A stretch of 60,328 nt of DNA from Rhodospirillaceae bacterium (lineage in GTDB: Bacteria > Pseudomonadota > Alphaproteobacteria > CACIAM-22H2): contig JALHMR010000028.1 of assembly GCA_022843945.1 (NCBI GenBank), positions 1 to 60,328 on the forward strand, read 5' to 3'. Each line of letters begins with the position of its first letter. Within the stretch, counting starts at the first letter, position 1. Below the pieces are notes generated by a model that had not been told where the DNA came from, did not search any database, and saw only the letters and a list, made by a program, of their open reading frames with translations. The position numbers and the translations under genes were made by a program. Shown here one piece after another: positions 1-6,383 of the stretch.

Positions 1-511
1 CGGCCCGCGCCAGGCCCAGCACGCCGCCGGCGCAGCCTAGGCCGAAGATCGGCAGGCGGACCACGTCCGGGCGCAGACCCATCCGGTCGACGAGCCTGGC
101 ATCCAGGCTGGGCGTGGCGATCCCCGTGGTCGAGACGACGACCACCGCGTCGACCTCGGCCGGCTTGATGCCGGCCGCCGCCAGGCAGTTCTCCGCCGCC
201 TCGACGAGCAGGACGAGCGCATGGTCGATATAGAGCTGGTTGCGCTCCGACCAGGAATGCGAGTGCTCGTACCAGTCGAGCGGCACGCAGGAGTAGCGGG
301 TCTCGATCCCGGCATTCTCGAAGACCGGCAGCAGGCGGTTGATGTCGGAGGCGCGGCCGTCGAACAGTCTGGTGGCCCGGGCCACCACGTCGGCCTGGTG
401 GAGCATGATCGGCGGCACGGACGTTGCTACCGACAATAGGCAGGGAGCTGCGGGTACCGGCCCGCCAACGGGGTATGTCGCCTGCGCGTGGAGGACGCTA
501 TCCTGCGGCAT
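1..511 (-). CDS. Type III polyketide synthase (chalcone/stilbene synthase family), N-terminal part
   Basis: This is the first 170 codons of a minus-strand gene that runs off the left edge. The translation carries the thiolase-fold N-terminal pattern of type III PKSs: LLSVATSVPP near residue 30, ETRYS followed by a WSERN stretch, then VVVSTTGIATPSLDA. The nucleophile loop GLGCAGG places the catalytic Cys near residue 160, close to Cys164 of plant chalcone synthase. The ATG at 511-509 gives a 25-30 residue leader before the first strand. A second in-frame ATG at 406 would cut into that strand, so the upstream start is preferred. The enzyme family condenses malonyl-CoA units onto an acyl-CoA starter in the cytosol, giving alkylresorcinols, alkylpyrones or similar products. 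The catalytic His and Asn lie outside the window, and the product cannot be predicted. It is divergent from the hydrolase gene at 535. Confidence 0.85.
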   Translation of the reverse strand, partial: MPQDSVLHAQATYPVGGPVPAAPCLLSVATSVPPIMLHQADVVARATRLFDGRASDINRLLPVFENAGIETRYSCVPLDWYEHSHSWSERNQLYIDHALVLLVEAAENCLAAAGIKPAEVDAVVVVSTTGIATPSLDARLVDRMGLRPDVVRLPIFGLGCAGGVLGLARA

Positions 512-534
512 GAGGCCTCGCGGAGGGCAAAGGG

Positions 535-1404
535 TTGTTCCCGGGATTTACGCAGCATAGGGCGAAGGTCAACGGGGTGGAGATCAATTTTCGGCGCGCG
601 GGCAACGGCCCCCCGGTGCTGCTCCTCCACGGCTATCCACAGACCCACGCCATGTGGCATGGCGTGGCGCCCGGGCTGGCCCGGCGCTTCTCGGTCGTGA
701 CGCCGGACCTGCGAGGGTACGGGGATTCAGGCAAGCCGCCTTCGGACCCGGATCACGTCACCTATTCCAAACGGGTCATGGCCCAGGACATGGTCGAGCT
801 GATGGCGGAGCTTGGCTGGCGGCGGTTTGCCGTGGTGGGGCACGACCGGGGCGGGCGCGTCGCCTATCGCCTGGCGCTCGATGCCCCGGACGTGGTCACC
901 AGGCTGGCCGTATTGGATATCGTGACCACGCACACCATGTGGTCAAGCATGAACATGGCCTCGGCCAACGCGGCCTATCACTGGCTGTTCCTGGCCCAGC
1001 CCGATGGACTCCCGGAGCGGCTGATCAACCACGAGCGGGAATTCTATCTGCGCAGCACGCTGAAACGCTGGGCGGCTCCCGGTTTTGTCTTCGCGCCGGA
1101 GGCCATGGCGGAGTACATTCGCGGCTTCTCCACACCTGAAGCGGTCCACGCGGCCTGCGAGGATTACCGGGCCGGTGCCAGCATTGACTTCCAGCTCGAC
1201 GAGGCCGATCTCGGACGTCGCAGGATCGGCTGCCCGGTGCTCGCCCTGTGGGGCGAAACCGGCTTCGCCAGTCGGGCGCGCGACGTGATCGGCGCCTGGA
1301 AACCCTGGGCGGATGACGTGCGCGGCGGCCCGATCGACTGCGGCCATTTCATCGCGGAAGAGAAGCCAGCCGAGACGCTGGCCGGGCTGGAGGCCTTCCT
1401 GTGA
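535..1404 (+). CDS. Alpha/beta hydrolase, fluoroacetate (haloacetate) dehalogenase-like
   Basis: A 289-residue alpha/beta hydrolase. The TTG start at 535 is supported by a GGAGG at about 522-526. The HGYPQTHAMWH oxyanion-hole region lies near residue 32. The nucleophile elbow GHDRGGR has Asp at residue 104 rather than Ser, which marks the dehalogenase/epoxide-hydrolase branch. Arg105 and Arg108 could bind the substrate carboxylate, Asp128 could be the charge-relay acid, and His271 lies in CGHFIAEE. His149-Trp150 and Tyr211 fall where the fluoride pocket of characterised fluoroacetate dehalogenases lies. The expected reaction is hydrolysis of a haloacetate to glycolate plus halide. The stop overlaps the next gene's GTG start, so the pair is probably co-transcribed. 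Actual halide specificity cannot be read from sequence; an epoxide hydrolase is the alternative but would normally show two lid tyrosines. Confidence 0.85.
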   Translation: MFPGFTQHRAKVNGVEINFRRAGNGPPVLLLHGYPQTHAMWHGVAPGLARRFSVVTPDLRGYGDSGKPPSDPDHVTYSKRVMAQDMVELMAELGWRRFAVVGHDRGGRVAYRLALDAPDVVTRLAVLDIVTTHTMWSSMNMASANAAYHWLFLAQPDGLPERLINHEREFYLRSTLKRWAAPGFVFAPEAMAEYIRGFSTPEAVHAACEDYRAGASIDFQLDEADLGRRRIGCPVLALWGETGFASRARDVIGAWKPWADDVRGGPIDCGHFIAEEKPAETLAGLEAFL

Positions 1405-2081
1405 CCGAGAGCCTGACTCCGCCCGAGCCGGAGCCCATCATCCACATGAGCCTGATGGCCAGGCTGCGCGCCTATTTTTTCGCCGGCATCCTGATCACCG
1501 CGCCGATCTCGCTCACCCTCTACATCGCCTGGCTGCTGATCAATTTCATTGATGCCCAGGTCGCGCGGATCATCCCCTGGGACTACAACCCGAACATCTA
1601 CCTGCCGGTGAATATCCCCGGCCTCGGCCTGATCATCGCCGTGGCGCTGCTGACCCTGATCGGCTGGGTGACGGCCGGCATCTTCGGCCGCCTGTTCCTG
1701 CGCATCAGCGAAAGCATCCTGCGGCGCATGCCGGTGGTGCGCTCGATCTATGCCTGGGTGAAGCAGATCTTCGAGACGGTGTTCCACGAGCGCGCCTCGC
1801 CCTTTCGCGAGGTGGTGCTGGTGGAGTTTCCGCGCAAAGGCCTGTGGCGCGTCGGCTTCATCACCGGCCGCACCCCGGGTACGACGCAGGACATCATCCC
1901 CGGCGGCCTGGTCAACGTGTTTCTGCCCGGCACGCCCAACGCCGCATCCGGGTTCCTGGTGCTGGTGCCGGTGGCCGATATCTACCGCGTCGACCTGACG
2001 ACGGAAGAGGCGCTGAAGCTGGTCGTCTCCGGCGGCATCGCCACGCCGCTGCCGCGCACGCCACCGCTGGAGCCGGGCTAG
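1401..2081 (+). CDS. DUF502 family membrane protein
   Basis: A 226-residue protein starting at a GTG that overlaps the stop of the preceding hydrolase (GTGA at 1401-1404). It has two hydrophobic helices: one near residues 22-50 ahead of a DAQVARIIPW stretch, and a second near 70-95 (LGLIIAVALLTLIGW). A conserved soluble part follows, with RMPVVRSIYAWVKQ and a VEFPRKGLWRVGF segment typical of DUF502. The family is widespread in bacteria and plants (COV-like proteins) but has no established biochemical role. Translational coupling to the dehalogenase gene looks like chance operon structure rather than a shared pathway, though this cannot be excluded. Confidence 0.85.
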   Translation: MTESLTPPEPEPIIHMSLMARLRAYFFAGILITAPISLTLYIAWLLINFIDAQVARIIPWDYNPNIYLPVNIPGLGLIIAVALLTLIGWVTAGIFGRLFLRISESILRRMPVVRSIYAWVKQIFETVFHERASPFREVVLVEFPRKGLWRVGFITGRTPGTTQDIIPGGLVNVFLPGTPNAASGFLVLVPVADIYRVDLTTEEALKLVVSGGIATPLPRTPPLEPG

Positions 2082-2163
2082 CCGCAGCCCAGATCGGACG
2101 TTGTGTGAGAGTGGTCGAATCGCGTATCGTGCGTACGCACCGAACTGCGCCGCAGCTATGAGA

Positions 2164-2949
2164 CTACGGCACGAACCTAGCGTGCCTCGGGTCGAAGCCC
2201 GGAGGCGGATCGGCGTCGTCCCAAGAGCGGGCGATCACTCGACACGCTGCTGCCATGTTGTCCATGAGGCCACGGTAGTCGCGCGGCGCCGACTGGGTGA
2301 CGCCTCGTTGCACATCGACCCACAGACACAGCTTCAACGACGGCGCGCCGAAGCTGTTCAAATGTTGACTAACGTGCATGTGCACGAGCGTCGCCGCGTG
2401 TTGCGCGAAGGCCGCAAGTCGGGCCTTGGCCGGGGCGGTTTTCGGGGATTGTCCTTTGGACAGTTCGAAGAGCAAGCCACCGACCAACGCCTCATTGAGC
2501 GGCCCGGCCACGATGAAGTCGAGCGCGATGCTCAGCTTGACGCCTTCGAGGGGCGTCTTGGGCTGGGCTCCATGGATCGGAGTCAGCCTCAGACCAGTAA
2601 GCCCGAGCGAGTTGTAGTTCCGCTCGAAGGCGGCCAGCGCCTCCATGTTGTTCAGAAGGCGTTCCCGCGTCCCCGGCTTCACGTCGGGCGCTTCCGCCTT
2701 CTTCTGAAGATCGGCCATCGCCTGATGAATCACGCGCCAGTTGCGGATCGGGTCCGACAGGAACCTGGAAATCGCGACGTCGGCAGCCCGGTAGTACGAG
2801 ACGACAACAACCGATTGGTATTTGGCGTCACGAACAATCGTTTCTCGGCGTCGTTCGGAACTCGTCATGTAGTCGGCGAGTTGATTCGCCGACATTTGCG
2901 GAGAATTCCGAACGCGCCACTTAATCTCGGGGGTCTCCATGAAAGACAT
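2164..2949 (-). CDS. Hypothetical protein of unknown function (accessory)
   Basis: A minus-strand ORF of 261 residues from the ATG at 2949. An upstream ATG at 2991 would add 14 unconvincing residues, and one at 2940 is also possible. An AGGAG lies 11 nt upstream of 2949. No domain is recognised. The N-terminal half is charged and helical, with the segment QSVVVVSYYRAADVAISRFL. A short hydrophobic stretch follows (VAGPLNEALVGGLLFEL) and the C-terminus is proline-rich. Base composition is lower in GC than the flanking housekeeping genes. It converges on the DUF502 gene and its 5' end overlaps the divergent small gene at 2939. It looks like recently acquired accessory DNA. Confidence 0.6.
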   Translation of the reverse strand: MSFMETPEIKWRVRNSPQMSANQLADYMTSSERRRETIVRDAKYQSVVVVSYYRAADVAISRFLSDPIRNWRVIHQAMADLQKKAEAPDVKPGTRERLLNNMEALAAFERNYNSLGLTGLRLTPIHGAQPKTPLEGVKLSIALDFIVAGPLNEALVGGLLFELSKGQSPKTAPAKARLAAFAQHAATLVHMHVSQHLNSFGAPSLKLCLWVDVQRGVTQSAPRDYRGLMDNMAAACRVIARSWDDADPPPGFDPRHARFVP

Positions 2950-3217
2950 ATGCTTATCCACTCCTCTGGCCGATGGCCGAGAACTTTGCATCTCGCCTCT
3001 GTCCCGTCAGACGTTCGAGGCACATGAGTTGGAAGCCCTGGGGGACGACGCGGGCTTTTTCGTCTACGAGTTCGACCCCAAGCAGCCTGCCGCCGGAATC
3101 GAGGTGTTGGCGAAGGTCGCGTCGTACGACGCAGCGCTTCGTCTGGTTGAGATATTCGTCAGTGCTCAAAAGCACGCTCAAGAACGTCTCTTTCTTGCTG
3201 TCCCAATGCCGTCGTAA
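2939..3217 (+). CDS. Small hypothetical protein (92 residues)
   Basis: A compact ORF with believable protein character: an amphipathic N-terminus, the segment GDDAGFFVYEFDP, then an alanine-rich helix ending in VEIFVSAQKHAQERLF. No family is recognised. The ATG at 2939 follows a GGGGG-like purine run, but its first codons overlap the start of the divergent minus-strand gene, so the true start may be internal. It converges on the 3235-3771 gene with only 17 nt between stops. Composition matches its two neighbours, suggesting that all three arrived together. Confidence 0.5.
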   Translation: MKDICLSTPLADGRELCISPLSRQTFEAHELEALGDDAGFFVYEFDPKQPAAGIEVLAKVASYDAALRLVEIFVSAQKHAQERLFLAVPMPS

Positions 3218-3234
3218 TGACGGCCATCTATCCG

Positions 3235-3771
3235 TCAGTCTTCACTCTCGTTTCGGTGTCCAAAGTCGGTGTTAGGGAAGTCGTGGGCCGATACCAGGAG
3301 GGCGCCGTCGACCAGATATCGACCGCGCGCCACGCGCCTGATCTTGCCAGCCGAGTGTAAGTAACCGAGGACATTCAGAACCGACTTCGGGTCGGCCTGT
3401 AAGCCTCGCTCAGCTAAAGCAGTGTGAACCTCTGGTGCCGTCCATTCGCGCCGTTCGCTACGGGCGAAGAGATTCACGACGTTGTTGTGGACAGGGCTGC
3501 CTTTCGGCGGCGCAGCCGGAAGGAGCGGGGTAGCCTGAGCCTTGTATCCCTGTTGGAGAGCGGCTGGTAACAGCGCAATCAAACCGGCGATGACGCCTTC
3601 AAGATCGGCGCAGCGCGTACGCCATTGGCCGACGGCCTCGGGGGCAATGCCCCGCACACCGCGCAGCTGGGATAGCTCCTGGAGAGCCGCCTTGAGTGCG
3701 ACCTCCTGCCAATCTCCGCTGTGCTGAGAAGACGAAATAGCAACCAGCTGCATTCTGACAGTCTGACTCAT
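3235..3771 (-). CDS. Hypothetical protein with winged-helix-like C-terminus
   Basis: A 178-residue protein if it starts at the ATG at 3771; an alternative ATG at 3825 adds 18 residues. The C-terminal half has the rhythm of a small winged helix: EWTAPEVHTALAERGL, then SVLNVLGYLHSAGKIRRVARGRYLV. A helix, a recognition-like helix and a terminal beta-hairpin wing ('RVARGRYLV') can be picked out. The N-terminal half is leucine- and alanine-rich and may dimerise. This pattern occurs in small DNA-binding regulators and in proteins of defence or mobile modules. The perfect palindrome at 3845-3863 lies just upstream and could be its own operator. The exact family is not recognised. Confidence 0.55.
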   Translation of the reverse strand: MSQTVRMQLVAISSSQHSGDWQEVALKAALQELSQLRGVRGIAPEAVGQWRTRCADLEGVIAGLIALLPAALQQGYKAQATPLLPAAPPKGSPVHNNVVNLFARSERREWTAPEVHTALAERGLQADPKSVLNVLGYLHSAGKIRRVARGRYLVDGALLVSAHDFPNTDFGHRNESED

Positions 3772-3844
3772 CGCAAGTGCGGAGTCGAGTCCGAATCGCA
3801 GCAGTTGTGGAGAAAAGAGTAGCACAGCCCCACTAATTGACGCA

Positions 3845-3863
3845 ATACGCCAAAATGGCGTAT
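3845..3863. promoter_or_regulatory. Perfect inverted repeat upstream of the winged-helix gene
   Basis: ATACGCCAAAATGGCGTAT consists of two perfect 8-nt arms around an AAA centre. It lies in the AT-richer gap between the 3235-3771 gene and the recG stop. The position fits an operator for the minus-strand gene, but the assignment rests on symmetry and location alone. Confidence 0.45.
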
Positions 3864-3912
3864 GCGCAGCGGCGATGGGGGTATTTTCTATTAAACCACT
3901 GGAGTTATTGCC

Positions 3913-6030
3913 TTATCCAGACCTAATCAACCTAATCGCCGCGTCGCGCTCGAACAGGTAGAGCAGCACGCGCAGATTCTTGCCGCGCTCGCTGGCCAGC
4001 TCGGGATCGCGCTCGAGGAACAGCCGGGCGTCGTCGCGGGCCACCTGCAGCAGGTCGCCATGCGCCGCCAAGTCGGCCAAGCGGAATTCCGGCATGCCGC
4101 TCTGCCGCGTGCCCAGAACCTCGCCGGCGCCGCGCAGCCGCAGGTCTTCCTCGGCGATTCGGAATCCGTCCTCGGTTTCGCGCAGGATTGTGAGCCTCTT
4201 GCGGGCGTTTTCGCTTAGCGGTTCGCCATAGACGAGAATGCAATGCGAGTTTCTATTGCTTCGGCCTATTCGTCCACGAAGTTGGTGAATCTGAGCGAGA
4301 CCAAAGCGCTCCGCATGCTCGATCACCATAATTGTCGCTTCCGGCACGTCGACACCGACTTCAATCACAGTTGTCGAAACGAGAATCTGGATTTCGCCTG
4401 AGCTGAACCGCGCCATGACGGAGTCTTTCTCCGCGCCTTTAAGACGACTATGGATCAGCCCTACACGTTTGGCCCCGAAACGCTTTGCTAGGTCGTTGTG
4501 GCGGTTTGTTGCGGCTGTAAAGTCGAGCTCATTCGTCTCCTCGACCATTGGACACACCCAGTATGCTCTGGGCGCGCCAAGCTCGATCTGTCGATGAACT
4601 CCGGCAATCACCTCGTCGACCCGGGCCAACGGTACAGTCCGCGTGTCGATCGGCTGGCGGCCCGCCGGCTTCTCGGTCAGGCGCGAGACATCCATGTCGC
4701 CATAGGCGCAGAGCATCAGCGTGCGCGGGATCGGTGTCGCGGTCATCACCAGCACGTCGATGCGGCCCTCGTTCCCCTTGGCCGCCAGGCCGAGGCGCTG
4801 ATGCACGCCAAAGCGATGCTGCTCGTCGATCACCGCGAAGCCCAGATCGCGGAACTCGACGTCATCCTGGAACAGCGCATGCGTGCCGACGACAATGTGC
4901 ACGCTGCCGTCGGCAAGCCCGGCCAGGATCTCGTCGCGCGTGCGGCCCTTCTCGCGGCCGGTGAGCAGGGCCACGCGCAGCCCCGCCGCCTCGGCCAGGG
5001 GAGCGATGGTCTTGAGATGCTGGCGGGCCAGGATTTCCGTGGGCGCCATCATCACCGCCTGCATGCCGGCCTCGACCGCGGTGAGCATGGCCATCAGGGC
5101 CACGACCGTCTTGCCGCTGCCCACGTCGCCCTGCAGCAGGCGCAGCATGCGGCTCTCCGAGCCCATGTCGGATTCGATCTCGCGCATCGCGGCGCTCTGC
5201 GAGGCGGTGAACTCGAAGGGCAGGGCGGCTTTGGCCTTGGCCCGCAGCCCGCCCTTGCCGGCGATGCGGCGGCCCGGGAGGCGGCGCTGGTGGGCACGCA
5301 CGAGGGACAGAGCGAGCTGGTTGGCCAGCAGCTCGTCGTAGGCCAGGCGGCGGCGGGACGGGGTGGTGGGGAGCAGGTCCTCGTTGCCGGCCGGTGCATG
5401 CAGGGTACGCAGCGCTTCGCGCCAGGGCAGCCAGGTCTCGCGCTGGAGCAGGGCCGGATCGAGCCATTCCGGCAGCTCCGGCGCCTGTTCGAGCGCGCCG
5501 CGCACTGCCTTGGTCATGACTTTCGGCGTCAGCCCGGCGGTCATGCCATAGACCGGCTCGATGGCCGCGAGGCTGGCGAATTCCTCCGGCCGGGCGACAT
5601 GGTCCGGATGGGTCATCTGGACCTGGTCGCGGAAGCGCTCGATACGCCCGCTGACCACCCGGGTTTCGCCGACCGGCAGCAGCTTTTCCAGGTAGTCGGC
5701 CTTGGCGTGGAAGAACACGAGGAACATCGAGCCCGTCTCGTCACAGCAGCGGATGCGGTAGGGCTGGCGGGGGTTGTGCGGCGCCATGTGCGCCTCCACC
5801 TCCACCGTGATCGTGGCGATCTGGCCTTCCGGCGCCGCGGCGATCTTGGGGGCGAAACGGCGGTCGATGATGCCGGTCGGCCAGTGCCACAGCAGATCAA
5901 CCAGCTTGGCCGCGCCGCCACTCTCGGCATCGATCCCCAGCACCCGGTCAAAGAGCTTGCCGAGGCGGGGGCCGATTCCGGAGAGCTTGGTGACCGGCGC
6001 GAACAGCTTGAACAGGATTTGCGGGCGCAT
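3913..6030 (-). CDS. recG: ATP-dependent DNA helicase RecG
   Basis: 705 residues, full length for RecG. This superfamily 2 helicase remodels stalled forks and Holliday junctions. The N-terminal wedge/OB region runs from about residue 60 to 160. Walker A GDVGSGKT lies near 305, the DEQH box follows in the motor, then TATPIPRTL. The second RecA fold has STTVIEVGVDVPEA and ends in QLRGRIGRSN (motif VI). The TRG-like C-terminal hairpin region (LRLRGAGEVLGTRQSG) is intact. It is divergent from sdhE-mfd across a 76-nt gap, a common alphaproteobacterial arrangement. Within the gene, 4261-4560 has markedly lower GC (163 of 300 bases) than the rest, although the reading frame and motifs are unbroken. 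Confidence 0.97.
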   Translation of the reverse strand: MRPQILFKLFAPVTKLSGIGPRLGKLFDRVLGIDAESGGAAKLVDLLWHWPTGIIDRRFAPKIAAAPEGQIATITVEVEAHMAPHNPRQPYRIRCCDETGSMFLVFFHAKADYLEKLLPVGETRVVSGRIERFRDQVQMTHPDHVARPEEFASLAAIEPVYGMTAGLTPKVMTKAVRGALEQAPELPEWLDPALLQRETWLPWREALRTLHAPAGNEDLLPTTPSRRRLAYDELLANQLALSLVRAHQRRLPGRRIAGKGGLRAKAKAALPFEFTASQSAAMREIESDMGSESRMLRLLQGDVGSGKTVVALMAMLTAVEAGMQAVMMAPTEILARQHLKTIAPLAEAAGLRVALLTGREKGRTRDEILAGLADGSVHIVVGTHALFQDDVEFRDLGFAVIDEQHRFGVHQRLGLAAKGNEGRIDVLVMTATPIPRTLMLCAYGDMDVSRLTEKPAGRQPIDTRTVPLARVDEVIAGVHRQIELGAPRAYWVCPMVEETNELDFTAATNRHNDLAKRFGAKRVGLIHSRLKGAEKDSVMARFSSGEIQILVSTTVIEVGVDVPEATIMVIEHAERFGLAQIHQLRGRIGRSNRNSHCILVYGEPLSENARKRLTILRETEDGFRIAEEDLRLRGAGEVLGTRQSGMPEFRLADLAAHGDLLQVARDDARLFLERDPELASERGKNLRVLLYLFERDAAIRLIRSG

Positions 6031-6106
6031 CGGGTTCCGGAACAGGCGGCTGACAGCCGCCGGGGAGCGGTCTATAGCTTTAGCCGATCAACCTAGATTC
6101 GCCCAA

Positions 6107-6379
6107 ATGTCCGAGCCTCATGACAGCGATGTGGCCCGCCGCCGCCGGCTTATTCATCGCAGCCTCTATACCGGGATGAAGGAAACCGACCTGTTGCTCG
6201 GGCCGTTTGCCCAGCGTCATGTCCCGGATTTCTCGGCCGAACAGCTGGACCGCTACGAGCGGCTGCTGGAGGAGCCGGACCCCGATATCTTCGACTGGGC
6301 GACCCGGCGGCAGGCGGTTCCCGAGCGCCACGAGCACGACGTCATGAGACTTTTGCAGAACTTTAGAAACGAACGTTAG
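6107..6379 (+). CDS. sdhE: Succinate dehydrogenase assembly factor SdhE (YgfY/DUF339)
   Basis: A 90-residue protein with the SdhE helical-bundle pattern: RRRRLIHRSLYTGMKETDLLLG, a helix with LDRYERLLEEPDPDIFDW, and a charged C-terminal helix. SdhE promotes covalent FAD attachment to the succinate dehydrogenase flavoprotein. The family signature RGxxE appears here as T-G-M-K-E at residues 22-26: the glycine and glutamate are kept but the arginine is threonine. It sits between recG and mfd, and mfd starts only 4 nt after its stop. The ATG at 6107 is the only start giving the standard length. Confidence 0.9.
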   Translation: MSEPHDSDVARRRRLIHRSLYTGMKETDLLLGPFAQRHVPDFSAEQLDRYERLLEEPDPDIFDWATRRQAVPERHEHDVMRLLQNFRNER

Positions 6380-6383
6380 TAAA

